From: Pseudeuparius sepicola
Lineage: Eukaryota; Arthropoda; Insecta; Coleoptera; Anthribidae
Length of the DNA: 64,000 nt
Direction of reading: 5' to 3'
Assembly: GCA_963920635.1 (NCBI GenBank)
Contig: OY987305.1
Coordinates: 27,552,876 to 27,616,875, forward strand
A program made the translations under genes and the position numbers. This document shows positions 8,750-20,745 of the stretch, in pieces; the stretch's first letter is position 1; each line of letters starts with the position of its first letter. Below the pieces are notes generated by a model. That model did no database searches and was not told the DNA's origin. It saw only the letters and a program-made list of their open reading frames with translations.

Positions 8750-10232
8750 TTACCTATATTGAACTTTAAAAATTAATTGGCGCAAAGTATATCTCACCCA
8801 GTAATATCCGATGAGCAAATAAAAAAGTGGTGTATTTGTCCATTGTTTCCATGGGTAACTAGGTCTTATGCCAATCACATATATTACCAATATTTTTTCT
8901 TCCACTTTTGTTGTAAATACAGAATAAATAGGCAGATGTGACACATCAATTTGAATGGGGCATTTTGCTTTACAAAACACGGTAATCCACACAACTAAAG
9001 TAACGACACACATAGATTCTGTCGGTTCTTGCAAACAATTTTCATGTTAAAGTTTTTTCCGTATGTCAAAAAATAAAAGAGTTAGAGCGGTTTAACTTTT
9101 TAGATGTTTGGCCATAGTTTTTGGTGGCCATGGCCAGAAACTGTCATTATACAAAAATATCGAGGGAGCATTATGATTAAAAATTAAATTCTACATATAA
9201 AGTGAATTTCAAATTTATCCATTTTACAGGGTGTTATCGTTTTTTCTGGTAATTTAATATTACTAAACCTCCATATCTCCACCACTGGTCGCATGTTGGG
9301 GTAGATATTAAGCTATCTTATGTCATATTATACACTTATGATGTATACCAAATATGAGTTAAATACCTTTTGTAGTTCTTGGAAAAAAAATTAAAAATGC
9401 ATGCAGTCTGCCTCGAATAGAACCAAGGTCGATCGAAAGCAGAAAACCAAGCAGTCCAAATAGTTCTCGATGCTTCGAAACTTCCCACTGCGAGTCTGAG
9501 CCGGGACAATTTTGAGTGATATCCTTTTACATTTACAGTGTATATCAAACTCGACACCCCAGGTTTACTATTGATATGGGTGAACAAAAAAATATGGGTA
9601 GTAAATAGGCTGTGATAAAGAAGAGTTTTTCTTGACATACGACATATTATTTATCCAGAAACATATCCATATTTAAGTAAGTTAAAATTTTTTCGTCTCA
9701 TTTAATAAACGCAAACAATAGAGAACCTCATAAAACCAACTCAAGCATTCTGTATTTTCGAAATTATTGGCTTAAAATTAAGAGAAAATGAAAGTTTCTT
9801 CAGTTCTTCTAGAATTTTGCCTCACATTTTCAAAAGTTTTGTTTATTTATTCCATAAGTTTGCTTCACGTCTATTATGAAAAGTGATTCCTAATTTTCAC
9901 GTTTATTAATGTACAGAAAAAACGTAGTAGCATAAAATTGTACTAAATATTTACATTCCCGGAAAAACATCTCTCAAAAGTTAACCCATTTTTGCCCATA
10001 TATTCCTAAATGCTTGAGTTAGAGGGTGTTAAAAGTGAACTTATGAAACATTTTATTACGTACATATTTTTAAACTGAACAAAATACGCAAAACGGACTA
10101 TCTAAAAATTAAAAAATATGTTTATGAATTTTCAACGCCTATGGCGACTTCGAGCATCGCATACCAAATTTCATTATTTTTATAAAAAAAATCTTGTTTA
10201 TCACAAGCTATTTATTACACATAAAGTGAAAT
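8750..10232. other. No supported gene; fragments shared with the left end
   Basis: I see no gene here. Positions about 9395-9480 resemble, in reverse complement, positions 520-600 (translations IWTACFSVIDRSWF versus IWTAWFSAFDRPWF). A stretch near 9540-9565 recurs inverted at 11365-11390 ('cgacaccccag' and its complement). The remainder is AT-rich sequence with one 'acagggtgtt' terminus-like word at 9227. These are short dispersed repeat fragments. Confidence 0.4.
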
Positions 10233-11338
10233 ATACAGGGTGAGTCAGAATGTATAGTAAATACTTTACAGGGGTGTTCGGCAAGTGGTTTTAAAGGGGG
10301 CCTTTCATATAAAATTTTTCGATTTGGGCTTTCCTTGCCAAGTTATTCGGGTCTACAGGGTGAGCCAAAAGTATTTATTTTTATTTATATCTCAATAACG
10401 GCGCTACTTAAAAATTTGAATTTTTTTTATTTATTTACACAGTGTCCTAAAAAGGGTAAAAACTAACAACCCACTATTAATTTTTTTGCTCAAACTTTTT
10501 TGAGGTTATCTTTTTGATCTTGCGGGTCCATCATTTCAGTGTATCTTTTCATTTTGCAACAAAAGTATGCATTCTTGTTTCATAACGATAACATCAACCG
10601 TTTGCGTTGAAATTGGCGGCCAAACGTACCCCAAAACACCTGTTAACTTCAACATTCGAAACATAAAATTTTTACTTACCGCTTTCAAACGTCAATTGGG
10701 ACATTCGTCAAAACAGCATTGGTTTTCTTGAAATATAGGGTGTTCAAATTTTGTTAAATTCAATCCTTTCCATTTTGAAAGCTAATAAGTTTTGGTACAT
10801 TGTTCATATGAATTTTTTTCTCATTTTAAATGGTACAGTCGATGTGTAACGTTTGAAAGCGGTCGGTAAAAATTTTACTTTTCGAATGTTGAAGATAACA
10901 GGTGTTTTGGGGCACATTTTGCCAATTTCAAAACGGTTGATTTTATCGTTATTAAACAAGAGTACACTTTTGTTGCAAAATAAAAATATGCACTGAAACG
11001 ATGGACCTGCAAGACCAAAAAGATAATCTCAAAAAAGTTTGAGCTAAAAAATTAATAGGGGTTGTTAGTTTTTACCTTTTTTAGGGCACTGTGTAAATGA
11101 ATAAACTACCCTAAGGCGTCTTCCAGTAAGTAGATAACACATATCAAATTTAAAAATTTTAGGTAGAGCCGTTATTGAGATATAAATAAAAATAAATACT
11201 TTTGAGTCACCCTGTAGACCCGAATAACTTGACAAGGAAAGCCCAAATGGAAAAAATTTATATGAAAGACCCCCCATTAAAACCACCTGCCGAACACCCC
11301 TTTAAAGTATTCACTATACATTCTGACTCACCCTGTAT
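10233..11338. mobile_element. Foldback element FB-A, copy 1 (arms about 500 bp)
   Basis: The left end TACAGGGTGAGTCAGAATGT at 10234 matches the reverse complement of the right end (…ACATTCTGACTCACCCTGTA to 11338). The arms stay paired inward: 'ggtgttcggcaagtggtttt' against 'aaccacctgccgaacacc', 'cctgttaacttcaacattcg' against 'cgaatgttgaagataacagg'. The centre is at about 10,790. No transposase is visible, so this is a non-autonomous foldback. Related copies lie at 14.05-15.22 kb and, as an inner segment only, at 38.43-39.01 kb. Confidence 0.9.
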
Positions 11339-11340
11339 AT

Positions 11341-12764
11341 TTTATATTTTTGTTTGTCCGTGGTAATCCTGGGGTGTCGAGTTTGACACACTCTGCACAT
11401 GAAGAGATAACTATTGACAATTCTAGGAGCTATGTGTTGATGGTTGCGTGGTAAACACGATGACAGTTCCAAAGTAAACAAAACAACTCTGTAAGTAATA
11501 TTCGGAAGCTTAGTCCTTTCTTCGCAGAGAAAAAATATGTTATAAAGCGCTAGCGCAGTCTGTTGCGGAACCACCGTGGAATAAGACGCCCTAAAATTGA
11601 GGCGGCGCAAGGGGCTAAGATTGTTTTCGTTAATCCGTTTAATTGTTTGCTTTACAATTATTATGGTTCGGTATAGCGTGTCATGTACTTGTCTTGGATA
11701 TTAACTAAATATTGTTAAGTTTCGGGAAGCCATTGTTGTGGAGAATGAACTCAAATTCTCCCCTAGGCGAATTCTGTCGTCTACTGTTACTATTTGTATA
11801 GGGTTAAATAAATCGATAAAATCTTCGCAGGGTGATCAGGAAGATGTCTCTGAGATGTGGATCTTAATATTTAATAATAATTCTGGGTTAGGTGCAGAAG
11901 GAAAAATGCCCCTGCGATAAAAAAAATAATTTTTCATGGCCTTTGGCGAATTTTTGGAGGTGAATGACTTTTTTTATGGGTAGAGAAACAAACTTCGTTT
12001 TTTTCTAATCCAAATGCCCAGGAGAAAATGATCGAAAAGAGTTGTTTTATGTAACGATCAAGTTTCCCAGAACAGATACAACTTTTTTGTTTAGCGAAAT
12101 AAAAACTGTTTCTGCTGCAATGGAATGTGTACAGGAAAAGAAAGAAATAGACGTGAAAAAATTTTCGCCCGCCTACTTGTTTTTCGAGAAAGGACGCGCA
12201 ACTTTTTAATTTTCGGAGATAGATAAAAACGGAAAATTGCATGAAAACTGCATAGTGCAGGCTTACTTTCTCGTAACACCCTGTATATTTTACTTGAAAA
12301 AAATTATCTTTAACCTACTGGATTTTCGAGAAAACGCGTGCAACTTTTTCATTTTCAAAGTTAAAAAGTTGATTCCTTCTGGGATGTAAAGGGCACTCGA
12401 GAGTAAAAAAAGTTACTTCAAACAATATTTCCCAATTTACTTACCGTTAGGATTACGGAAAATCTTCAAACTGTGAATGCGTGCCGAGTGGCTCTTTCTG
12501 GAAACTGTGAAACTGGAAATTTTGCGATATATAACCTCGAAATTCTTTAAGTAGCCTTAACTTTTCCACTATTCGAGATACAAGGTTGGGATAAAAGATA
12601 GGAAGAGGAAATAAATGGGCGAGAAAATTTTTCCATTGTACGTTTAAATTTATCAAAACACGTGCAGATTCTTCGTCTTTAGAGATAGCGAATTATGTTA
12701 TTTTTGTTCGGCCCCAAACGTCAAGAGGAAAAGTACTTTCGGAAAAAAAAATTGCATGGCTCGC
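11341..12764. other. No supported gene; repeat-like stretch
   Basis: The minus strand is open for 98 codons at 11314-11610, but it begins in the end of the foldback element and resembles no protein I know. Near 12275 there is 'aacaccctgtatatttta', the outer word of a foldback terminus, with no partner found nearby. I see no promoter or splice pattern. Confidence 0.35.
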
Positions 12765-13190
12765 TCAGTTTTCTCGAAACAGCCCACATTTTATACTCAC
12801 ATTCAATACCTTTACCAAACCAATATTTTCAATCTCATGTTTTAAGGCCAATTTGTACTTGTTCCTAATGTAAACTATAACACCATCATTCTGGTTTACA
12901 CTGCCAAACTTATATATAGCATGGTAACCATCAATGCTAAAAAAACTTAAATCTGGGACATCCCAAGTTTCACTAAAAACAATAACATCGAACAGATATT
13001 GACATTTATGAATAATAATAATTCTCACCCTCACAATACTCCAAACTAGGAGTATCCCAGAAGCAACAACATGCTTGTGCGGGGGAGGGGGGAAATTGCT
13101 ATTATTTTGTCTTCGTTGCCATTTGCGGCTAGGGCCGACTTTTTTCCCGATAGAACTAGGATAGCATTCGCTCAAGTACTACAATCAGAA
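12765..13190 (-). pseudogene. Non-LTR retrotransposon endonuclease fragment
   Basis: Translated on the minus strand, about 13050-12790 gives FDVIVFSETWDVPDLSFF and then NDGVIVYIRNKYK. These are the 'xSETW' and 'GGVxxY' segments of an apurinic-like endonuclease domain from a CR1/jockey-type LINE. The N-terminal end of such a domain is found on the opposite strand at 13.3-13.5 kb, so the element is rearranged. Positions 13020-13190 are also an inverted copy of 665-870 (shared 'gcggctagggccgac', 'ttctcaccctcacaatact'). Confidence 0.5.
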
Positions 13191-13298
13191 AAATAGGGAA
13201 GAGACCAGCGCCATTGGTGGAAATATCCACACAAGAAGTCAGCAAAAAGGAGGACTGCAAAACAAAAAGTTGGTGTATACTTATTTTCACTAAGAAAA

Positions 13299-13480
13299 AT
13301 GCCTGGACATAATACAAATAATGATTTTGATGTACATCACTCTCAAGAGATTGACACTGTTGAAGATTTATATAGGGAAATGAAAAGTAAAACTTTCTCT
13401 CATTTTTCTATATTTCATTGCAATATTAGAAGTGTTAAGAAAAATTTTGATGAAATGCCATTGTTAATTCATCCGCTTCA
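13299..13480 (+). pseudogene. LINE endonuclease N-terminal fragment, inverted relative to the rest
   Basis: The plus strand carries an ATG at 13299 and then FSIFHCNIRSVKKNFDEMPL, the first beta-strand and 'N.RS' motif that open LINE endonuclease domains. The frame continues to 13583 but the family resemblance stops near 13465, where the opposite-strand ORF1-like fragment begins. The endonuclease body lies on the minus strand at 12.8-13.05 kb, implying an inversion, as seen in twin-priming products. Confidence 0.45.
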
Positions 13481-13779
13481 ACCAGATGAATACCTAACAA
13501 GTTATCCAGTTTTTGTAGACAGTCACTCAGCAAATTTTGTTTATTTACTTCCAATCCAAAGATTATTATATTGTTTTTTCTAATCTTGCGATGTAGGAAT
13601 ATACTTTCTAAATAGAGGTCTTCGACTTGCTTGTTTGTCTCATCAATTTTGGATTGCAGGTCCTTAGTAGTGTTTCTAAATTCGTCTTTTATTTCTTCTA
13701 TTTGCTTCTCACTGAATGCTTTTATCTTGGTAGTCTGCTCCTCATTTGCTTGTTTTATAAGTCTAGAAAAACTGTCCAA
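13435..13779 (-). pseudogene. LINE ORF1-like coiled-coil fragment
   Basis: The minus strand is open for 114 codons: a coiled coil (KQIEEIKDEFRNTTKDLQSK) followed by RKIRKNNIIIFGLE and a leucine-rich tail. A long coiled coil followed by a 'R..N.I.I.G' strand is the layout of ORF1 proteins with an RNA-binding module of the L1/CR1 type. It has the same strand as the endonuclease fragment at 12.8-13.1 kb and probably comes from the same element. Confidence 0.45.
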
Positions 13780-14048
13780 TGTGATTGTAGTCCGGTGTAG
13801 TCGTCTAACCTTTGTTGTTACATTTAAGTTTCTGCCACTTTGTTGCTCTAAACATCACACCTACAGGCATGCGTAACTTCTGCAGCTCTACTGGAGATAA
13901 CAACGGTCTTTCATGCCTTCGTGGGCCTGTCTCGATTGCAGTTGCATCTTCGACAAAAATAAATACTACGAATTCTTCTACATGATTTCGGCAGTTTGAT
14001 ATTTTTACTGGCGGCACCCATCAGTCAGTTGCTCTCTTCATATTCAAT
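13780..14048. other. Unassigned stretch with a flank repeated at 15.24 kb
   Basis: Minus-strand reading (13805-14017) is open for about 70 codons but not recognised. Positions about 13985-14030 ('cggcagtttgatatttttac', 'tggcggc') recur directly at about 15253-15289, on the far side of the foldback element at 14.05-15.22 kb. The sequence was therefore duplicated around, or carried with, that insertion. Confidence 0.4.
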
Positions 14049-15217
14049 AGTCAGAATGTATAGTAAATACTTTAAAGGGGTGGTTTTAAGGGGGGTCTTT
14101 CATATAAAATTTTTCGATTTGGGCTTTCCTTGCCAAGTTATTTGGGTCTACAGGGTGACCCAAAAATATTTTTTTTATTTATATATCAATAACGACGCTA
14201 CTTAAAAATTTTAAATTTGATATGTGTTATCTACTTACTGGAAGACGCCTTAGGGTAGTTTATTCATTTACACAGTGCCCTAAAAAAGGGAAAAACTAGC
14301 AACCCCTATTAATTTTTTTGCTCAAACTTTTTTAAGGTTATCTTTTGGTCTTGCAGGTCCATCATTTCAGTGTATCTTGTCACTTTTCAACAAAAGTGTA
14401 CTCTTGTTTCATAACGATAAAATCAACCGTTTGCGTTGAAATTGGCAAAACGTGCCACAAAACAGCTGTTAACTTCAACGTTCGAAACATAAAATTTTCA
14501 CCTACCGCTTTCGAAGGTTATGTACCATTTAAACTGTTAAACGTTATGTACCATTTAAACTGAGAAAAAAAATCCTATGAACAATGTACCAAAACTTATT
14601 AGCTTTCAAAATGGAAAGGATTGAATTTAACAAAATTTGAACACCCTATTTCAAGAAAACTAATGCTGTTTTGACCAATGTCCAATTGGTATTTTTTTCC
14701 ATATTTTGAATGTACAGTCGATCTGTAACCTTTGAAAGCGGTAGGTAAAAATTTTATGCTTCGAATGTTGAAGTTAACAGGTGGTTTGGGGCACGTTTTG
14801 CCAATTTCAACGCAATCGGTTGATTTTATCGTTATGAAACAGTACACTTTTCTTGCAAAATGAAAAGATACACTGAAATGATGGACCTGCAAGACCAAAA
14901 AGATAACCTCAAAAAAGTTTGAGCAAAAAATTAATAGGGGTTGTTAGTTTTTACCCCTTTTTAGGACACTGAGTAAATGAATAAACTACCCTAAGGCGTC
15001 TTCCAGTAAGTAGATAACACATACCAAATTTAAAATTTTTAAGTAGCGCCGTTATTGAGATATAAATAAAAAAATACTTTTAGGTCACCCTGTAGACCCG
15101 AATAACTTGGCAAGGAAAGCCCAAATCGAAAAAAAATATATGAAACGCCTCCCCTTTAAAACCACCTGCCGAACACCCCTTTAAAGTATTTACTATACAT
15201 TCTGACTCACCCTGTAC
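14049..15217. mobile_element. Foldback element FB-A, copy 2
   Basis: The left arm begins 'agtcagaatgtatagtaaat' at 14049 and the right arm ends with its complement and CACCCTGTA at 15217. Arms and inner words match copy 1 at 10.23 kb. The outermost 'acagggtg' of the left end is missing, so the left tip is truncated. The loop near 14.53 kb contains a short local duplication ('atgtaccatttaaactg' twice). No protein-coding content. Confidence 0.85.
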
Positions 15218-15290
15218 ATACATGATTTCGATGCGGCAGATGAGACGTCAGCTTCGGCAGTTTTGATATTTTTACTGGCGGCTCCCATCA

Positions 15291-16490
15291 GGTTAAATGG
15301 GGAAAGAATTGCAGTTTTGAATGATCAATGTAATGCCCCTTTTGGATTTTTAAAAAGTTCATGGCTCACTAGATATTTTGAAAAGAGTGATTTTTTGCTA
15401 TTTCATCAGATCTCTGTAGCTCCGTTATTTCTGATTATACAGAAAAACTGTAAAGACAAAAATTGTAGATAATCTAATCAAATTTTTTATGTTGTTTGCG
15501 ATTTTTGAGATAAGATATAAACGTTTGTTTTTTTAAGTGTAAATCATAGTTGGCTGTGGCCTTATCAAATCGGCCATTTTTTGAACTTTCGAAAGATATA
15601 ATACTCGGCATAGTTATTATAAAGAATAATTAGACATACGTCAGACTTTCTAACTTTTTTGTTTTTAGCTGATAAGAAAATATAACAAAAATCAATAAAC
15701 TCAAAAATCAAATTATTATTATTTTAAAAGGTGTTAAAACAATCCATCATTGTTATTTATGCAAATATTGCATCTTTTTAAAACTGAATTTGTCGCCTTT
15801 CTTAGAGAGCGCCTGTATATACTGGCAATTGCTTCCAAAACAGCTGCTCTTAATTCATCAATCGTCTCATACTTTATTTTGTACTGTTCCCTACAAAAAG
15901 AAATCCAAAACAGACAAATCGGGGGATCGGGGCGGCCAGGATGTAGGTCTATTTCTCCTTATCCAACTATTCGGATAGAGCTGATCTAGGTAATTTCTTA
16001 CGGGCAAATAATTATGTTGGAGCTACATCATGATAATTTTTTGTTTCATTTTGTTACCAGCTAAAAATAAAATATTTGAAAGTTTGAAGTATGTCTATTT
16101 ATAAAATAGAACGTAATTATGAAAATATTCCATGGCTGACTGTGAAAATTAAAAAAAAAACAGAAAATTAGCTATAGCTCTTTTATTTTTTATAATAACT
16201 ATGCCGAGTATTATATCTTTGTAAAGCTCAAAAAATGGCCGATTTGATAAGGCCACATCCAACTATGATTTACATTTTAAAAAACACAAGTTTATGTCAT
16301 GTCTCAAAAATCACAAACAAAATAAAAAATTGGATAAGATTATCTTAGGCCCAAAATTATCTACAATTTTTGTCTCTACAGTTTTTCTGTATAATCAGAA
16401 ATAACAGAGCTACAGAGATCTGATGAAATAGCAAAAAATCACTCTTTTCAAAATATCTAGTGAGCCATGAACTTTTTTAAAAATCCAAAA
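15291..16490. mobile_element. Foldback element with Tc1/mariner remnant (FB-B, copy 1)
   Basis: The left arm from 15291 ('ggatttttaaaaagttcatg', 'gctcactagatattttgaaa', 'ctgattatacagaaaaactg') pairs with the right arm ending near 16490. The paired arms are roughly 200-350 bp each. The interior holds a broken Tc1/mariner transposase C-terminus on the minus strand. A second copy with the transposase fragment in the opposite strand orientation is at 55.56-56.72 kb. This one abuts the next foldback (16.49-18.07 kb) directly. Confidence 0.85.
15730..15987 (-). pseudogene. Tc1/mariner transposase C-terminal remnant
   Basis: Minus-strand translation gives LYPNSWIRRNRPTSWPPRSP, DLSVLDFFL, a stop where W is expected, then GTVQNKV. 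After a one-base shift it continues ETIDELRAAVLEAIAS and RRSLRKATNS. The 'WPPRSPDL...DFFLWG' block is the segment before the last catalytic acid in insect Tc1/mariner (DDE_3) transposases. There is at least one nonsense and one frameshift change, and the N-terminal two thirds are absent. Confidence 0.7.
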
Positions 16491-16493
16491 CGA

Positions 16494-18070
16494 AAACGAA
16501 TGGCGCTGAACATTTCAACAAGTTAAACATTATTAAGGCACTTTTTTACAGGGAATCTAAATATGACCTCGCATTTTTTTTCGGCTTCCTGGACAAAGAT
16601 ATGACGATCAACTTTTATTTTTCTTATGGGCGCCATATTAGATTTTTGCATTTTTGAAAAAAGATTTTTTTTCTTGTTAAAATGATATGTCACACATTAT
16701 GCTTTACTTTGTTTTTCTTTGCGTAATATCAAATTAATCGTTTTTGCATAGAGTGCCTTGGAAACGTAAGCCCCATATTGTTTGACGTTTTTGCATAGAG
16801 TACCTTGGAAACATAAGCCCCATAATGTTTGACATTTCTGCATAGAATGCCTTGGAAACAAGCCCCATAACGTTTGATAGTTTAGTACAAATTGAGTGTG
16901 CCCTGTTCGGCACCACCAGTAGCGTATGGCGTGGGACTGATAAAGAATGAAAAATGCCTATAAAGTATTACTGTTGGTTTATAAAGGGACCAAATTTCGA
17001 CAAATCAACAAAATTGTAATTGTTTGAGGCGGTATACAAATAATACAATATCTTTTTTCCTTGAAGCTATTTTTCTAAATAGATGTAAATATTTACCTCT
17101 GGAAGGTTATTCCTGATACTTTCTCTTCACTTCGACTCTTGCAACCAAAAGCTAAACAAAACACCATTATGATGCCACAAAAATAACATTGTCTTCAGTC
17201 CGTATTAGCAGAAAATGACAAAAACTAAACCTGCTGTCACAGACGACGTCTGGCACCAAATTATGGCGTCGCATCGATATTTGGGCACACTCTCTGCTAT
17301 GGTCCGTAAATACACGTTACGCGTCCTCTCCCCTCCCTTGTCTAAGTTTAAGTTTAAGTTTTACTGAAAAATGTCATTTTCACATGAAGAAAAGCGTGAC
17401 ATGATTTACATTTATCATTCCTAAAATATAAATGACGACGAGCCATAAACAATTTAAGGAAACTTGCTGCATTGTGCCTTGAGGAACAAGGAGGACAAAT
17501 GGAACATTTATTGTAAAATAGGATTTTCTACTCGTCTAGGTTTTTGTTGCTCTTGTGTTTCCAGTTTGACTCTTTTAGTGTTAATTGCAAATGACGAATA
17601 AATAACAAGGTCTCAGATCATAGATACTCTCGTGGTACGTTGATGATTTATTTAATCATTAATTTAACATTAACTGAATTTTTACTGAACCGTTAAACAA
17701 TATTCCAAAGCACACTCCGCAACAATGGGTAACTAGGCTTATGTTTCCAAGGCACTCTATGCCAAAACGTCAAACATTATGGGGCTTACGTTTCCAAGGC
17801 ACTCTATGACTCTATGCAAAAACGATTAATTTAATATTACGGCAAGAAAAACAAAGTAAAGCATAATGTGTGACATGCCATTTTAATCAGAAGAAGTCCT
17901 CTTTTCAAAAATGCAAAAATCCAATATGGCGCCCATAAGAAAAATAAAAGTTGATCTTCATATCTTTGTCCAGGGGGGCGAGAAAAAAAATGCGAGGTAA
18001 TATTTAGATTCCTAGTAAAAAAGTGCCTTAATAATGTTTAACTTAGAAATGTCCAGCGCCGTTTGTTTTC
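16494..18070. mobile_element. Foldback element FB-C with mariner N-terminal remnant
   Basis: The left arm ('aatggcgctgaacatttcaa', 'agttaaacattattaaggca', 'gcgccatat') pairs with the right arm ending near 18070 ('tgccttaataatgtttaact', 'gtccagcgcc'). Inside the left arm, positions 16741-16880 hold three imperfect units of about 57 bp (gcatagagtgccttggaaac...cccata.tgtttgac), also mirrored at 17.74-17.81 kb. The unpaired loop (about 16.9-17.7 kb) contains a mariner-like N-terminus. The element is an eroded mariner with very long arms. Confidence 0.8.
17371..17475 (+). pseudogene. Mariner-like transposase N-terminal remnant
   Basis: From an ATG at 17371 the plus strand gives MSFSHEEKRDMIYIYH, then stops. 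'EEKRDMIYIYH' resembles the first helix of the N-terminal helix-turn-helix of insect Tc1/mariner transposases. No catalytic domain follows. It lies in the loop of the foldback element. Confidence 0.4.
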
Positions 18071-18429
18071 GTTTAAAAAAATAAAAACGAAACCGACAAT
18101 TTTCAGTTCTTTCGCATTATTTTCAAAACGAGAAGGGCCAGCTAAAATTTTTTTTACTCTGTTACTCGGCATCAAATTCTGCAACTTTGCCGACAAGAAA
18201 AAAACTGTCTAAGCCCAAAGTCACCCTCAAGTATGCCCTCTCTATCTGCAGTATTAGTCTCGTGAAACGGAACTGGAAACTTTTTAAAATTCTCATTGTA
18301 TTGGCAGTGTATCTGGTTTCTCGTGTTAACATCCCTGAAAATTTAAGTAGGCTGGGGGAATTGAACGGGGCAATTTTTTTATAGTATTGGTTTGACATTG
18401 CCGCGAAATCCTGGCCTACTGCGATTTTT
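18071..18429. other. Spacer between two foldback elements, nothing recognised
   Basis: Both strands are open for 60-78 codons here, but the frames mirror one another and show no family resemblance. I see no element boundary inside it. Confidence 0.35.
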
Positions 18430-19300
18430 TAAAGGGGTGCGTTTTTCGAAAAACCATATTAGGCATTTTTTTACTTAACACGGCATTAATAAGGACACTC
18501 CAACACCCAATTTGAACAAAAAATATACAGGAAGCTAAATTCTGCAGGATGTCAAAGTTGAGCAAAATGGAAATTTTAAAGGCATCTGACGAGTCAAGTG
18601 GGCCATGGAATTACTTCGAAACAGTTGGATGGTCAACAGGACCACTCATAATGTTGGTATGCAAAGATCCAATAAAAAATATACAGGGTGTCTTTCTCTG
18701 TGCCATCTCAAAATACTGAATCAAAAATCGAGTACTTCAAAATTGCAAAATCGACACTATTAACGAACTAAGTATAAAAATACAGAGGCCTGCTAGTCAG
18801 TAAGTCCATATGCACAGGAAATGCACAGAAAATATATCATCTTAGAGAGCGATTTTGTTGAGAAAGGTCCAATAATTTAAATCGTTTTTAGTTGTTGAGT
18901 GAGATTTTGTAAAAAAAATAATAAATTACTTGTATTAATAATATTTTTTCACTAACTCCAGAGCACTCTTGACCCGTATAAAATTTCATAAAATTTCAGC
19001 ATTTCGAGATGGCCCAGAGAAAATACCCTGTATATCTTTGTATTGAGTCTTTGTACAACAACACTTTGAGTGGTCCTGTTGGCCATCCAACTGCTTCGAA
19101 GTAATTCCATGGCACACTTGTATTGCCAGATGCCTTTAAAATTCCCATTTTGCTCAACTTTGACACCTTGCAGAACTGTATATTTTTTGTTCAAATTTGA
19201 TATATGGAGGTTTTAGGGTGTTCTAATTATTAATGCCGTGGTGTCACATTTTAAATAAAAAACTGCCTAATATGGTTTTTCGATAAACGCACCCCTAACG
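18430..19300. mobile_element. Foldback element FB-D
   Basis: The left arm ('ggggtgcgtttttcgaaaaa', 'ccatattaggcatttttt', 'tgtcaaagttgagcaaaatg', 'atggaattacttcgaa') pairs with the right arm ending near 19300 ('catggcacacttgtattgcc', 'cctaatatggtttttcgata', 'aacgcacccct'). The centre is near 18.86 kb. No coding remnant is seen. The right arm is followed directly by CCTAA repeats. Confidence 0.85.
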
Positions 19301-19302
19301 TA

Positions 19303-19372
19303 ACCTAACCTAACCAAGATCACCATACATAAACTCGAAATACGGTCAACCTGTATAACCTAACCTAACCCC
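19303..19372. repeat. Short CCTAA (arthropod telomere-type) runs
   Basis: 'taacctaacctaacc' occurs at about 19304-19318 and again near 19358-19371. CCTAA/TTAGG is the common insect telomere pentamer. The runs are only two to three units, so they may be degenerate interstitial or TE-tail sequence. Confidence 0.4.
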
Positions 19373-20544
19373 TATATATATATAGCAAAATAAATCTAAA
19401 TGCTTCTTCAACAAGCATCTAAAAATTATATTTTTTCAATGGAAGAAGCAAATGGCCATTGCTTTTCAGTAATCGTATTACCTAAGAAACGTCTTTTTTA
19501 TCTAAATTACTCTGATGTTTATATTTTTTAAACAAGTACCTACCTAGTGTCTTTTTTGATGTCCTTGTTGTTATATAGCAGTTTCCCTGTTCTTGTCATA
19601 ATTTTTAAATTTATTGTAAGACATGCAACAGTTCCATAATGAGCCTATACCGGAAATTCAGATCACGCCACTAGGTAGGTGACAGACGGGAGATTGATTG
19701 CAATTTATTAGCAGGGTGAGACAAAGGAAAGAAACACAATAAGACTGGCTGGAATGTCCCAATCGCCTTTTCCCGGACTAGCACACTAGATTAAAGATCA
19801 ATACTCAATTATCGTTGTCTGATATAAAACGTCTCTGCCCCTCACCCACAGCCCCCAACTAATGCCGTAAAGTGGCAGAGATGGCCGTTAGCGGATGTCT
19901 CTGGACAGATTTCCCAGATGGGGTATAGGCTATGTCGATATACTGCTTTTAATTGTAGGAGAAAATGAACAATTCTGTAGAATCACTCTGTATTTGAATG
20001 CGTGCAATGTATAGTGTGTCCCTGTGTTGTTCAGGTGGGGTTTAAATTCAAATGTAGTTGAGTATAACTATTAATTGAAAAACAATAGTTTGGATGCAAC
20101 TATTTTGTCTAAAAAAGTAGTTAACTACAAAGTTGTTAACTACTGTCCCGCTCTGAACCCAGGAACGAGACTATGAAAAATAAAGACTAATATGTAAAAT
20201 AAAGCAACTTCTAGTTCCTCAGTATTTCGCACTGGGTTACATCCAGCTATGAACACTGTGAACATTCGACTGTCTCGGTCTATCAATTCAGCATATAACC
20301 ATGCAATCAATTATTAGATATTGGACGCTATTCGATTATTTCTGTTCTGGTAAACTCTGATATATTTATATTTTTAGAGATTATTTTTCTGATATCACTG
20401 GAATTATAGATATAGGGCATTGATTTTATTTGCTTTTGTTCTATTGTGTATTTACATTCTTATACCGAGATTGGCGTTTTAATTGTTATCCCCGTTTCGT
20501 ATAAAACTTTTTCCAATTCACAAATATATAAACTAATTTTATCA
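19373..20544. other. No gene or element recognised
   Basis: AT-rich sequence with one somewhat GC-richer patch (19820-19930). I checked it for small RNA and coding signals and found nothing I can support. Confidence 0.4.
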
Positions 20545-20745
20545 GTATAATTACAAGAAAAGGTGATAATGGGCAAACACTCAAAGTTAACAAAAAGAAA
20601 AAAACTAGTAACCGCATACACGTGTTTCATGCTACTTGGCAATCATCAGTACAGTGTAACATTAACCAAATCAAAAGATAGCCATGATTTGGGAAGCAAC
20701 AAATGAAGTCCAGGCAGGAATCCAACAGCACATTCGCAGCGGGGG
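20545..20745. repeat. Dispersed repeat family A, copy 3, abutting a LINE
   Basis: This matches 7960-8145 and 8290-8470 ('aaaggtgataatgggcaaac', 'accgcatacacgtgtttcat', 'gggaagcaacaaatgaagtc', 'aacagcaca'). It ends at about 20740, where the jockey-like LINE sequence on the minus strand begins in the middle of its second reading frame. Confidence 0.75.

Noticed and set aside
14599..14898. 99-codon frame, and related ones at 14345 and 38416
   Set aside because: They lie in both arms of FB-A palindromes and appear as mirror images. Repeated hairpin sequence, not a gene.
19303..19372. True telomere or subtelomere
   Set aside because: Only two or three CCTAA units at a time, flanked by ordinary foldback and LINE sequence.
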